Source of the DNA: Roseateles sp.
GTDB lineage: Bacteria; Pseudomonadota; Gammaproteobacteria; Burkholderiales; Burkholderiaceae_C
Direction of reading: 5' to 3'
Length of the DNA: 44,943 bases
Assembly: GCF_019237615.1 (NCBI RefSeq)
Contig: NZ_JAFAGT010000075.1
Location: 1 to 44,943, forward strand
Position 1 is the first letter of the stretch. Every line of letters starts with the position of its first letter. Under the pieces are notes generated by a model, which was given only the letters and a program-made list of their open reading frames with translations, was not told the DNA's origin and searched no databases. Positions 26,180-34,444 of this stretch are shown here, in pieces. A program made the translations under genes and the position numbers.

Positions 26180-27409
26180 AAGCAACTGCTCCAGCCGCTG
26201 CTCGCGCAGCCCATAGAAGCGCTTGATCTCGGCGATCTGTGCCAGCAGCTCGGGCCGTCGCGCGGCCAGCGCCTCGGCCGCGGCACCCTGCGCCTTCACG
26301 GCCAGGATCATCTTGTTCTTGCTGGTGTGCTCCAACGCGATGAACTCGAACACCTGGGTGCGGTAGCCCTGGCTCTCCAGCAGCAGCGCGCGCAGCGAGT
26401 CGGTCACCATCTCGGCCTCCTGGCCCAGATGGATGCCATGCTGCAGCATGGGCCGCAGCACGGCCGGCAACGTCATCTGCGGACGCAGCTCCTTGTGGCA
26501 GCAGGGCGAGCTCATGATGACGCGGGCGCCGGACTGCAGGCCGACGTGCAGCGCATGGTCGGTCGCGATGTCGCAGGCATGCAGCGCGATCATCACGTCC
26601 AGCGGCTGCACGGGCTGCGTCCTGACGTCGCCCTGATCGAAGCGCAGGCCGGTCAGGCCCTCGCTGTCGACGATGCCGCCGCACAGCCGGACCATGTCGT
26701 CACGCAACTCGATGCCGGTCACGCGTGGCGACAGGTCCCGGGACCGCAGCCAGTCGTGCACGGCAAAGGTCAGATAGCCCTTGCCCGAGCCGAAGTCGGC
26801 CACGCGCACCGGGCCCGCCAGCCCCGCCTCCTCGACGGCCGAGGACAGGATCTCGACGAAGCGGTTGATCTGCTTCCATTTGCGCGCCATTGCAGGCACC
26901 AGGGCCGGCTCGCCCTTGACGAGATGGGTCAGGCCCAGGGCCGACCAGACGGGGTGGGCGATGTCCAGCGGCCGCTGCTTGGCCTTGTCGTGGGCCGCCG
27001 CGGGCGGAGCCTCGGCGGCATCCAGGCGCGTCACGCGCAGCGTCTCGCGGCCCTTGCGGCTGACGGCGAACTGCACCTCCTCGGCCGAGGTATGCAGATG
27101 GGCGTTGCGAAAGCGCGCGCCCAGCAGGGCCGCGATCTCCGCCAGGCCCGCCTCGGGCACTTGGTTCTTGGTGACGTCCTTGGTGCGGTGCCGCCACAGG
27201 AAGCTCAGCTGGGCCTCGCCGCGCAGCTCGACCAGGCGCACGGTCAGGCGCTCGACCTCGTCTTCGCCGCCGACCGGGCCGGACAACAGCAACTTGCCGA
27301 ACTGGCCGCCGGCCAGGGCCAGGCGCAGCAGATGCAGAAAGCGCTCGCGGGCGGGCGCGGACGCGACGGGCGGCGGAGTGATCAGCGAGGTGAAGAGCGG
27401 TGCAGGCAT
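26159..27409 (-). CDS. Class I SAM-dependent methyltransferase (GSTCD-like)
   Basis: The 416-residue protein carries a C-terminal methyltransferase domain with motif I VADFGSGKGYLTFAVHDWL (about 213-231), the acidic IELRDD, and MIALHACDIATDHAL. SSPCCHKELRPQM near residue 295 is the hallmark of the bacterial/GSTCD-type family, probably RNA-directed. The N-terminal half (LFLHLLRLALAGGQFGKLLL region and FLWRHRTKDVTKNQ) is the family extension. I chose the start giving MPAPLFTSLI; an in-frame ATG at 27465 is possible. The substrate is unknown. Confidence 0.82.
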   Translation of the reverse strand: MPAPLFTSLITPPPVASAPARERFLHLLRLALAGGQFGKLLLSGPVGGEDEVERLTVRLVELRGEAQLSFLWRHRTKDVTKNQVPEAGLAEIAALLGARFRNAHLHTSAEEVQFAVSRKGRETLRVTRLDAAEAPPAAAHDKAKQRPLDIAHPVWSALGLTHLVKGEPALVPAMARKWKQINRFVEILSSAVEEAGLAGPVRVADFGSGKGYLTFAVHDWLRSRDLSPRVTGIELRDDMVRLCGGIVDSEGLTGLRFDQGDVRTQPVQPLDVMIALHACDIATDHALHVGLQSGARVIMSSPCCHKELRPQMTLPAVLRPMLQHGIHLGQEAEMVTDSLRALLLESQGYRTQVFEFIALEHTSKNKMILAVKAQGAAAEALAARRPELLAQIAEIKRFYGLREQRLEQLLSGRDQT

Positions 27410-27589
27410 CGGCCGGGATTGTCCCGGATCGCCCACGCCCCCCTTGTTCGCGGGAAAGATGTCCATTGCTGCACGAATCGCCCCGCCCTCCCCCTGCTGC
27501 GCGGGATGCACGACAGGGGGCTTCTTTCTTAGAGTCCCCCCTAACTTGAAGTTGATTTCTGACTTCCAGCTTTTCAGGGAACCCCGAAC

Positions 27590-28261
27590 ATGTCCAAGTC
27601 CTTGCGCCTCGCCGCCGTCACGCTGCTGACGGCCCTTGCAGCGTCGGCCCATGCCGACTTCGTCACCTCCAGCCAAGGGGTGGGTTTCAACCTTCAGACG
27701 CTGAACGCCAACACCTTCACGCTGGACATCCGGAACGCCAACCATGCCACCGGCAACTGGAGCTCCGCGACCAGCCTCGGCTACCTCGGCCTCAAGGGCC
27801 TGGGCAATCTGGCCGGCCTGACGGGCGTCAACGTGACCGTGTCGTCCAACGCCGGCGCGCCGGTCACCTGGACGCTGGCGTCCTTCACGGGCGAGCTGGG
27901 CGGCCAGGGCTGCAACAAGAACGCCAACTCCGGCGGCATCTGCCTGGATGGCCTGGCCAACCTGCCGCTGGTCAATGACCTGTTTTTCACCATCCAGCTG
28001 ATGGGCAGCGGCATCAACCTCACCACCGTCACAGCGCCGCAGCTGAAGGTCGGCTTCACCCAGGCGAACAACAGCAAGCCCGTGGGCGACCTGCTGTCGG
28101 TCACGATGGCCTATGTCCAGCCGACCGGCGGCGGCGGGTCCAGCGGCAGCCCCAACTCCGGCACCAGCGCCGGCAACAGCGTGCCGGAACCCGCCTCGCT
28201 CGCGCTTGCCGGCCTCGCACTGGCAGCGGTCGCTGCGACGCGCCGCCGCCGCCCCGCCTGA
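27590..28261 (+). CDS. PEP-CTERM sorting domain exported protein
   Basis: The 223-residue protein has a signal peptide (LRLAAVTLLTALAASAHA), a beta-rich low-complexity middle with many Asn/Thr, a Gly/Ser linker (GGGGSSGSPNSGTSAG), and the PEP-CTERM tail: VPEPASLALAGLALAAVAAT followed by RRRR. The tail is recognised by exosortase, which cleaves near the PEP motif and delivers the protein to the cell surface or matrix. The two Cys (GCNKNANSGGIC) may form a disulphide. It stands alone; no exosortase gene is in the window. Confidence 0.88.
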   Translation: MSKSLRLAAVTLLTALAASAHADFVTSSQGVGFNLQTLNANTFTLDIRNANHATGNWSSATSLGYLGLKGLGNLAGLTGVNVTVSSNAGAPVTWTLASFTGELGGQGCNKNANSGGICLDGLANLPLVNDLFFTIQLMGSGINLTTVTAPQLKVGFTQANNSKPVGDLLSVTMAYVQPTGGGGSSGSPNSGTSAGNSVPEPASLALAGLALAAVAATRRRRPA

Positions 28262-28517
28262 GGCCGGTCCCGGGCCACCCGCCCGGGGGGGCCGTATGGC
28301 TGCGGCCTCGCGCGCTCGCCGTCTCGTCTTGTCAAGCCTGACAGACGCCAGAATCACGATTTACAGATCCACACGAAAACACCGCTGCGAGCCGCCATTT
28401 CCCTTGCCATGAGCCTTCAGCCCCGCTGGCGCGTATACGGTGCCCCGTGGGGGCTTGTCGGACTTTCGAGCCTATCGCAGGGCGTAAGGAGCCGAGCCAG
28501 CAGGACTGCCCCCGCCG

Positions 28518-29300
28518 ATGAGCCGCTTCGTTGCTATCGATCGAGACACTGCCTATTTGCTGCCACCCTCGGTAGATGAATGGCTGCCCACTGATCATCT
28601 GGCGCGCTTTGTGGTTGAAGTCATCGACCGACTCGATCTGGATGAGCTGACCCGACAGTACTCGGGCAGAGGCTCCGCGGCCCATCATCCGGCGGTGTTG
28701 CTGGGGCTGCTGATCTATGGGTACGCCAACGGCGTGCATTCCAGCCGCAAGATCGAGCGGGCGACCTACGACTCGGTGGCGTTTCGCTACGTGGCGGCCA
28801 ACACGCACCCTGACCACGATACGCTGGCCACGTTCCGGCGGCGCTTCTTGAAGGAGATCGAGGCGCTGTTCGTGCAGGTGCTGGTGCTGGCGCGCGAGAT
28901 GAAGCTTCTCAAGCTCGGCCACATCGCGCTGGACGGCACCAAGATCAAGGCCAACGCGAGCAAGCACAAGGCCCTGTCGTGGGCGCACGTCAACAAGATC
29001 GAGGCGCAGTTGCGCCAAGAGGTGCAGACCCTGCTGACGCTGGCCGAGAAGAGCGACCGCGCGGGCGTGCCCGACGGCATGGACGTGCCCGCCGAGATCG
29101 CCCGGCGCGAGGATCGGCTGGCGGCGATCGCGCAAGCCAAGGCCAAGATCGAGCAACGTGGCGCCGAGCGCTACCTGGCCGAGAAGCAAGAGTTCGAGGC
29201 CAAGCAGGCCAAGCGCAAGGCTCAGCGCGACGCGGGCAAGAAGCCCCGCGGCACGGATCCCGAGCCGCCGACAGAAGGCCCCAAAGACAGAGCCCAATAG
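28518..29300 (+). pseudogene. Truncated IS1182-family transposase (N-terminal part)
   Basis: The frame begins MSRFVAIDRDTAYLLPPSVD and shows the IS1182/DUF772 N-terminal domain (HPAVLLGLLIYGYANGVHSS, DHDTLATFRRRF) and the first catalytic region KLGHIALDGTKIKANASKHK. It ends at PPTEGPKDRAQ, where intact family members continue with the rest of the DDE domain. The coding sequence is cut at 29298 by the IS630 element, whose first bases supply the stop (TAG). The missing C-terminal half is not found on the other side, so sequence was also lost. The left end of the element probably lies at about 28330-28500 but was not resolved. Confidence 0.85.
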
Positions 29301-30450
29301 TTCAGGGTGCGAGTCCGCAGGGCTCAAGTCCTGCGGGCTAGTTAGGTTTGCATTGGAGCGAGCAGTTGCGAGTTGCCCAGACGATTGAGCTGAGCCCGGA
29401 AGAGGAAGCAGAGCTGACGAAGCTGGCGCGCTCGAAGGTAACGAGCGTGAGGCTGGCGCAGCGCGCGCGCATCGTGCTGCTGGCCGCGAAGGGCCTGCAG
29501 AACAAGGACATCGCCGCTGAATTGGGGGTGGGTCGGGTGCAGGTGGCGCGCTGGCGGGATCGCTATGCGCAGGAGCGCCTGCAAGGCATCGAGCACGACC
29601 TGCCGCGTGGCGCGCCGGCGGTGAAGGTGGACGTCAACCGGCTGGTGGAGCTGACCACGCAGAGCACGCCCGAGGCGGCCACGCACTGGAGCACGCGCAA
29701 GATGGGGGCCGTGCTGGGCGTGAGCGCCAGCACCGTGATGCGGCACTGGCAGGCCAAGGGGCTGAAGCCCCATCTGCTGCGCGGCTTCAAGGTCTCGCGC
29801 GATCCCCGCTTCGTCGAGAGGCTCGAAGACATCGTCGGGCTGTACATGTCCCCGCCCGAGCATGCGCTGGTGCTGTGCTGCGACGAGAAGAGCCAGGTGC
29901 AGGCCCTGGACCGCACACAGCCGGGGCTGCCTCTGAAGAAGGGGCGCGCGCAGACGATGACGCACGACTACAAGCGCCACGGCACGACCACGCTGTTCGC
30001 GGCGCTGAACGTGCTCGACGGCCAGGTCATTGGCCAATGCCAGCAGCGCCACACCCATGCCGAGTGGCTGAAGTTCCTGCGCAAGATCGATCGCGAGACG
30101 CCCAAGGACAAGACGCTGCATCTGGTCGCGGACAACTACGCCACGCACAAGCATCCGGCGGTCCAGCAATGGCTGGCCGAGCATCCGCGCTTCAACATGC
30201 ACTTCACGCCCGCCTCGGCCTCATGGCTGAACATGGTCGAGCGCTTCTTCCGGGATCTCACGAGCGAGCGGCTGCGCCGCGGCGTGTTCGCCAGCGTGCC
30301 GGAGCTGGTCACCGCGATCGACGAGTACGTCGCTCATCACAACCATGCCCCCAAGCCCTTCATCTGGACCAAGAGCGCGCGCGACATCCTGCAGAAGGTC
30401 ATCGGCGCCAACCAGCGCTTAAGTTCCAAACAGAACAAAACGCTGCGCTA
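29298..30450 (+). mobile_element. IS630-family insertion sequence, complete
   Basis: The element is about 1.15 kb. The ends are imperfect inverted repeats: TAGTTCAGGGT at 29298 and, on the minus strand, TAGCGCAGCGT from 30450 (8 of 11 match). Both start with TA, the known target duplication of this family. It carries one transposase gene filling most of its length. A short 7-bp inverted repeat (CCGCAGG 29315-29321, CCTGCGG 29330-29336) lies in its left end. The left flank is the truncated IS1182 gene; the right flank is the 3' end of a histidine phosphatase gene. Confidence 0.75.
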
Positions 30451-30451
30451 G
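29348..30451 (+). CDS. IS630-family transposase
   Basis: The transposase of up to 367 residues has an N-terminal helix-turn-helix (AARGLQ-type region ARIVLLAAKGLQNKDIAAEL, then WSTRKMGAVLGVSASTV) and a DDE catalytic core: Asp in LVLCCDEKSQVQALD, Asp in HLVADNYATHKHP, and Glu in SWLNMVERFFRDLT. All three acidic residues are present, so it is probably active. There is no early ATG; the frame opens with TTG at 29348 or, more like family members starting MRVA, TTG at 29366. The stop codon (30449-30451) lies within the right end of the element. Confidence 0.88.
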   Translation: MHWSEQLRVAQTIELSPEEEAELTKLARSKVTSVRLAQRARIVLLAAKGLQNKDIAAELGVGRVQVARWRDRYAQERLQGIEHDLPRGAPAVKVDVNRLVELTTQSTPEAATHWSTRKMGAVLGVSASTVMRHWQAKGLKPHLLRGFKVSRDPRFVERLEDIVGLYMSPPEHALVLCCDEKSQVQALDRTQPGLPLKKGRAQTMTHDYKRHGTTTLFAALNVLDGQVIGQCQQRHTHAEWLKFLRKIDRETPKDKTLHLVADNYATHKHPAVQQWLAEHPRFNMHFTPASASWLNMVERFFRDLTSERLRRGVFASVPELVTAIDEYVAHHNHAPKPFIWTKSARDILQKVIGANQRLSSKQNKTLR

Positions 30452-31119
30452 GCGTGCGTCACCAGTCCGCGGGCGTCGGGGGCGTCCAGGTGAGGCAGGG
30501 TGTTGAAACTCACCAGGTGATGGCGCCTGGGGTTGAAGGCGAACTCGGTGACGGCAGAGTTGCGAATGCGCAGGTTCAGCTCCACGCAGCTCTCTGGCGG
30601 GCAGGCCAGCACCTGGCCGACGGCCGTCGCGATCGGCCCGCCGCTGGACACGATGAGCACATGCCTCCCCACGCCCACGGCCCTCGCGCGATCCAGCGCG
30701 CCAGCGATACCGGCCGAGAAGTCGGCATACGCCGGCATGCCCGCCGGCCGGCTCTCGCCGTGCATCCAGGCCAGCAGGCCCTGGCGCAGCAGGCGGAAAT
30801 GCTGCTTGACGGCCTCTGCGTCCGTCGGTGCGCCCAGCGGCTCGGGATGGATGGCTCTCACGACGGCCTCGCTGTCGTACTCGTTCAGCCCCGGCAGCGC
30901 GACCGCCGGCAAGTCCTCGCCATACCCCTCCACGAGGCCCGCCAGCGACTGCGCATGGCGGCGCAGCGTGCCCGTGAAGACGGCGTCGAAGCGCTGGCCG
31001 CGCTCGCGCCAGTAGACACCCAGGCGCCGGCATTGCTCGCGGCCCGTGGGGCTGAGTTGGTCGTAGTCGGCCGCGCCGAAGCTGGCCTGGCCGTGGCGGA
31101 CGAGATAGAGGCTTCCCAT
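30448..31119 (-). CDS. Histidine phosphatase family protein
   Basis: The 223-residue cytoplasmic protein starts MGSLYLVRHGQASFGAADYD, the RHG motif with the catalytic His near residue 9, and has TGTLRRHAQSL, the acid residue in LNEYDSEAV, and SSGGPIATAVG, where other members have a His (GH); here the second-His position reads SSGG, as in a known subset. An ATG four codons upstream (31131) is an alternative start. The stop codon TAG is formed at the edge of the IS630 element: CTAG at 30448-30451 gives stop codons to both genes. The C-terminus NTLPHLDAPDARGLVTHA looks native, so little or nothing was lost. Confidence 0.83.
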   Translation of the reverse strand: MGSLYLVRHGQASFGAADYDQLSPTGREQCRRLGVYWRERGQRFDAVFTGTLRRHAQSLAGLVEGYGEDLPAVALPGLNEYDSEAVVRAIHPEPLGAPTDAEAVKQHFRLLRQGLLAWMHGESRPAGMPAYADFSAGIAGALDRARAVGVGRHVLIVSSGGPIATAVGQVLACPPESCVELNLRIRNSAVTEFAFNPRRHHLVSFNTLPHLDAPDARGLVTHA

Positions 31120-31223
31120 GCGCCGGATCATCACGGCTGATGAGCCGTCCGCGTGTCGCGTCATTGACGGCAGCCCTCGGAAACCTAGCATCGGCCAACC
31201 ATCACCCGCTCGACGCGAGACCC

Positions 31224-31611
31224 ATGCGCACGCATCACATCACCATCTCCGCCCCGGGTCTGACACACGCTGCCGCGACGGCCCAGCCACCGGACACCGA
31301 GGGCGAATGGCTGGCCAGCTACTCCATGGGGGACAGGCAACGCCAGGCCGAGGTGATCTTCAAGGGCGACGCAGGCACCTGGATGTCATACAAGCAAGCC
31401 GCGCGGGATCGCATCCCCCCGCATCGGCCGGCGCATGCCCATGGTCGTGGAAAGCCGCGAAGGCGACGCGCTGCGGGTGCTGGCGAAGCAGTCGGCCGAG
31501 GTCACCGGATGCGCGGACCTCCGGCTGGAGTTGCGCACTGCGGAGGGTCGACTCGAAGGCACGGGGCGCATGGCCGAGGGCGAGACGCGCGTCGTGCTGA
31601 CGAGAAAGTAG
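31224..31611 (+). pseudogene. Small unknown gene broken by a frameshift at a C run
   Basis: The first part reads MRTHHITISAPGL to YKQAARDRIP in one frame. Beyond the six-C run at 31415-31420 the coding signal continues in the +1 frame as MPMVVESREGDALRVLAK to GETRVVLTRK, ending at 31611. With five Cs the two parts join smoothly (RDRIPRIGRRMPMVVES) into a protein of about 128 residues. I do not recognise the family; the strand pattern suggests a small beta-rich protein. The break may be a real mutation, a phase-variable tract, or a sequencing error. It lies between the histidine phosphatase (divergent) and a GNAT gene. Confidence 0.6.
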
Positions 31612-31633
31612 GCGCCCCGGCGCGGCCGCGAGA

Positions 31634-32095
31634 ATGGCGGCCATGACGCTTCGCATCGCCACGCGTGCCGACACTGCCGAACTCTGGCGCGTCCGCTACG
31701 CCGTCACAGAGAACACGCTGACGCCGGGCTGCATCTCGGACGCCGAGCTGCACGCCCATCTGGAAGACTTCGGCCGCGGCTGGGTCGTCGAGCTGGCCCC
31801 GCTCCCGGACCTGAGGATTGCGGGCTTCGCCATCGGCGACGCCCGCAACGGCAACGTCTGGGCCATGTTCGTGGACCCGATCTGCCACGGCCAGGGCCAT
31901 GGCCGCGCGCTCCACGACGCGATGGTCGGCTGGCTGTTCTCGACCGGCCTGCAGCGCCTGAGCCTGGGCACCCAGCCCGGCTCGCGCGCCGAAGCCTTCT
32001 ACCGCCGCGCCGGCTGGCGCGCGCTGCACATCGACGAACACGGCGAGCGCCGCTTCGAGCGCCTTGCCTCCGACTGGAACCCCGCCCATGCTTGA
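31634..32095 (+). CDS. GNAT family N-acetyltransferase
   Basis: The protein of about 153 residues (150 if the ATG at 31643 is used) has the GNAT fold: beta-strand GFAIGDARNGNVWAMFVDP followed by the acetyl-CoA binding loop CHGQGHGRALHDAMV (Q/R-x-x-G-x-G/A type, about 85-100), and the closing RAEAFYRRAGWRAL. The substrate is unknown. Its stop overlaps the start of the carboxylesterase gene by eight bases, so the two are likely co-translated. Confidence 0.83.
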   Translation: MAAMTLRIATRADTAELWRVRYAVTENTLTPGCISDAELHAHLEDFGRGWVVELAPLPDLRIAGFAIGDARNGNVWAMFVDPICHGQGHGRALHDAMVGWLFSTGLQRLSLGTQPGSRAEAFYRRAGWRALHIDEHGERRFERLASDWNPAHA

Positions 32096-32747
32096 AACCC
32101 ATGTCATCGAGACCGGCCCCGCGCCCCGCACGACGCTGATCGTGCTGCATGGCCTGGGCGCCGACGGCTTCGACTTCGTGCCCATCTGCAGCGAGCTGGA
32201 CCTGGGCCGCCTGGGCGCGGTGCGCTACATCTTCCCGCACGCGCCCGAGCGGCCGGTGACGATCAACGGCGGCCATGTGATGCGGGCCTGGTACGACATC
32301 CTCGGTACCGACCTCGCACGGCGCGAGGACGAGGCCGGGCTGCGCGCATCGCAGGCCGCCATCGCGGCGCTGGTCGACGGCGAGCGCCAGCGCGGCGTGG
32401 CGGCGGAGCGCATCGTCCTCGTCGGCTTCTCGCAGGGCTGCGCGATGGCGCTGATGACGGCGCTGCGCTATCCGGAGCGCCTGGGCGGCGTGGCGGGGCT
32501 GTCTGGCTATCTGCCGCTGACCGCGGCGACCGCGGCTGAGCGCTCGGCCGCCAACGCCGACCTGCCCGTCTTCATGGCCCATGGCACGCAGGACCCGGTG
32601 GTCGCCCCCGCGCGCGGCATGGCCGGCCGCGATGCGCTGCAAGCCCTCGGGTACGCGGTGGAATGGCATGACTACCCCATGCCGCATTCCGTCTGCATGG
32701 AAGAGATCCGGGACCTGAACGCCTGGCTGCTCAAGCAACTGGGCTGA
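32088..32747 (+). CDS. Phospholipase/carboxylesterase family alpha/beta hydrolase
   Basis: The 219-residue enzyme has the nucleophile elbow GFSQGCAMAL (Ser about 117), an oxyanion region VLHGLGADGFDF (about 19-30), the acid Asp in MAHGTQDPVV and the catalytic His in MPHSVCMEEI near the C-terminus. It belongs to the cytosolic YpfH/EstB-like branch with broad ester specificity. I chose the start giving MLETHVIETG, which overlaps the GNAT stop by eight bases; in-frame codons upstream lie inside that gene. Confidence 0.9.
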   Translation: MLETHVIETGPAPRTTLIVLHGLGADGFDFVPICSELDLGRLGAVRYIFPHAPERPVTINGGHVMRAWYDILGTDLARREDEAGLRASQAAIAALVDGERQRGVAAERIVLVGFSQGCAMALMTALRYPERLGGVAGLSGYLPLTAATAAERSAANADLPVFMAHGTQDPVVAPARGMAGRDALQALGYAVEWHDYPMPHSVCMEEIRDLNAWLLKQLG

Positions 32748-32804
32748 CATGACGGTCCTGATCCCGACGCTGCCGTCCGCCGGGCTGGGCGAAGATCGAT
32801 AAGC

Positions 32805-34004
32805 ATGGAGCGCCTTGCTGAACAGATCGTCGCCTGGCACAACCGCCACCCCCTTGCGCGTCGCATCGCCGTGGGCGACGTGCACACCGTGGGTGTGGTG
32901 GCCCTGCCCTTTGTACGCGCGTCCGCCGAGGCCGGCGGGCTGGTCGAGCCGGTCCTCACCGACGCCGTGACCTTCGACGAGCTCGCGGCCGCGCCACGGC
33001 CATCGACGCTGGCGCTGCTGTGGCGACGCTGGCGAGGGCTCCTCCGCCTGCCTGGCCGCAAGCCGCGCACGCAATGGCGCGCCTTCAGCGAGAAGTTTCT
33101 GCCCGGCACCCGCCTTGCCCGCGTCGAGCGGTTTGCGCTGGCGCATGGATTTGCCGAGGCGCCTGCCGCGCCCGAGGCCGCCCCCTCGCGCGTCGTCGTC
33201 GTCGACGAGCGGCTGGCTGCCGCCCACAGCGGCTGGCCCTTCGAGATCTATCTGATGACGGCGGGCGTCGACTTGGGCAGCCACCGCACGCGCGTGCTGG
33301 CCGGCCGCGGTATCCCGTCGGAGATTCTCGGCCGCCGGCTGTGGGACCCGCGCCGCCTGGGCGCGGCGGCCGCGCTGCTGGTGCTGCTGGCCCTGGCCGG
33401 CACCTGGATGCTGTGGCCGCGCCGTGTGGCTGAAGCCCTGCCGGCTCCTGCCCCGGCGGCCTCGATGCCCGTCCCGGCGTCCGCCGCGGTGCCGGAGATG
33501 CCGGTCCCGCCGGCCTCCGAGGCCGCATCGGTGCCGTCGACCGAGCCGGAGCCGGCCGCCAGCGAGCCCGACGCGGCGGCATCGCCGCCCGACATCCGCC
33601 CTCGCCTGGTGGAACGCGCCGAAGGCGCGAAACGGCCGCCGCTGCACGCGGCTAGACCGGCCGCGGTACCCGTCGCCAGAGCCCCGGCGCCACCCACGCC
33701 GGCTGCCAGCCTGCCCCCTCCGACCGACCCGCGCCTGGCCGGCATGGCCAAGTCGCCAGGGCAGTTCGTCGTCGCGCTCGTCGGCCCGCCGGGCAACAAG
33801 GCCGAGGCCGAGGCGCTGCTGAAGAAGATGCAGGCCGGTCTGACGGCCGTGTACGGCAGCCCGCAGTCCTTGCAGAGCGACATCGTCCAGACGCCCGAGG
33901 GCTGGCGCGCCACCGTCTGGCCCTTCCCGAGCCGCGAGGAGGCCCAGCTCATCAACGCAACGCTGGTGGCGCGCGGCCTCAGGACCAAGGCGGTGAACTT
34001 CTAG
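32805..34004 (+). CDS. Single-pass membrane protein with C-terminal SPOR-like domain
   Basis: The 399-residue protein has a cytoplasmic N-terminal part (about 1-183; it includes VAVGDVHTVGVVALPFVR and RVVVVDERLAAAHSGWPFEI), a single membrane helix (LGAAAALLVLLALAGTWMLW, about 186-205), a long Pro/Ala-rich periplasmic linker (about 210-310), and a C-terminal domain (about 320-399; GQFVVALVGPPGNKAEAEALL, QTPEGWRATVWPFPSREEAQ) that resembles SPOR/RlpA-type peptidoglycan-binding domains. A role at the cell wall or septum is possible. The N-terminal domain is not recognised. Its TAG stop shares the CTAG at 34001-34004 with the convergent gene. Confidence 0.7.
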   Translation: MERLAEQIVAWHNRHPLARRIAVGDVHTVGVVALPFVRASAEAGGLVEPVLTDAVTFDELAAAPRPSTLALLWRRWRGLLRLPGRKPRTQWRAFSEKFLPGTRLARVERFALAHGFAEAPAAPEAAPSRVVVVDERLAAAHSGWPFEIYLMTAGVDLGSHRTRVLAGRGIPSEILGRRLWDPRRLGAAAALLVLLALAGTWMLWPRRVAEALPAPAPAASMPVPASAAVPEMPVPPASEAASVPSTEPEPAASEPDAAASPPDIRPRLVERAEGAKRPPLHAARPAAVPVARAPAPPTPAASLPPPTDPRLAGMAKSPGQFVVALVGPPGNKAEAEALLKKMQAGLTAVYGSPQSLQSDIVQTPEGWRATVWPFPSREEAQLINATLVARGLRTKAVNF

Positions 34005-34444
34005 GGCCGGCGGCGGATGACGAAGGCGCGCTTGTCGCCGCCGTCGAAGCCGCAGCGCTCGTAGAACGCCCAGACGGCCGGGTCCTTGCGGCTGGTCGTC
34101 AGCACGACCTTGTAGCAGCCAGCCTTCCAGGCCTCTTCAAGCGCGTGCCGGATGACCGCCCGGCCATGGCCGCGGTCCCGGTGGTCGGCATGGGTGACGA
34201 CGTTCTCGATGACGCCGTAGCTGCGGCCGCCACGCGTCAGATTGGGGATGACGGCGAGGTTGCAGCTGGCGACGAGCTGCCCGCCGTCGACAAGCCCGAA
34301 ATGGCGCAGGCCCGGATGCGCAAACACGGCACGCACCGCCTCGGGTGCAGGCGGCGCGTCGCCGGCGTTCAGATGCTGATAGAGCTGAACGAGGGCGTCG
34401 AGGTCGGTGACGCCCAGGTCGCGCAAGGCGACCCCTCGCGTCAC
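34001..34444 (-). CDS. GNAT family N-acetyltransferase
   Basis: The 147-residue protein starts with GTG (MTRGVALRDLGVTDLDALVQ). The acetyl-CoA site is VIENVVTHADHRDRGHGRAV (about 79-98), and the C-terminal KVVLTTSRKDPAVWAFYERC is typical of the family. The GTG start overlaps the peptidase stop (GTGA at 34441-34444), which implies coupled translation with that gene. The acceptor is unknown. Confidence 0.85.
   Translation of the reverse strand: MTRGVALRDLGVTDLDALVQLYQHLNAGDAPPAPEAVRAVFAHPGLRHFGLVDGGQLVASCNLAVIPNLTRGGRSYGVIENVVTHADHRDRGHGRAVIRHALEEAWKAGCYKVVLTTSRKDPAVWAFYERCGFDGGDKRAFVIRRRP

Noticed and set aside
31140-31646. A longer plus-strand frame over the broken small gene and the start of the GNAT gene
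   Set aside because: Its second half is out of frame with the continuing coding signal and becomes Arg-rich noise.
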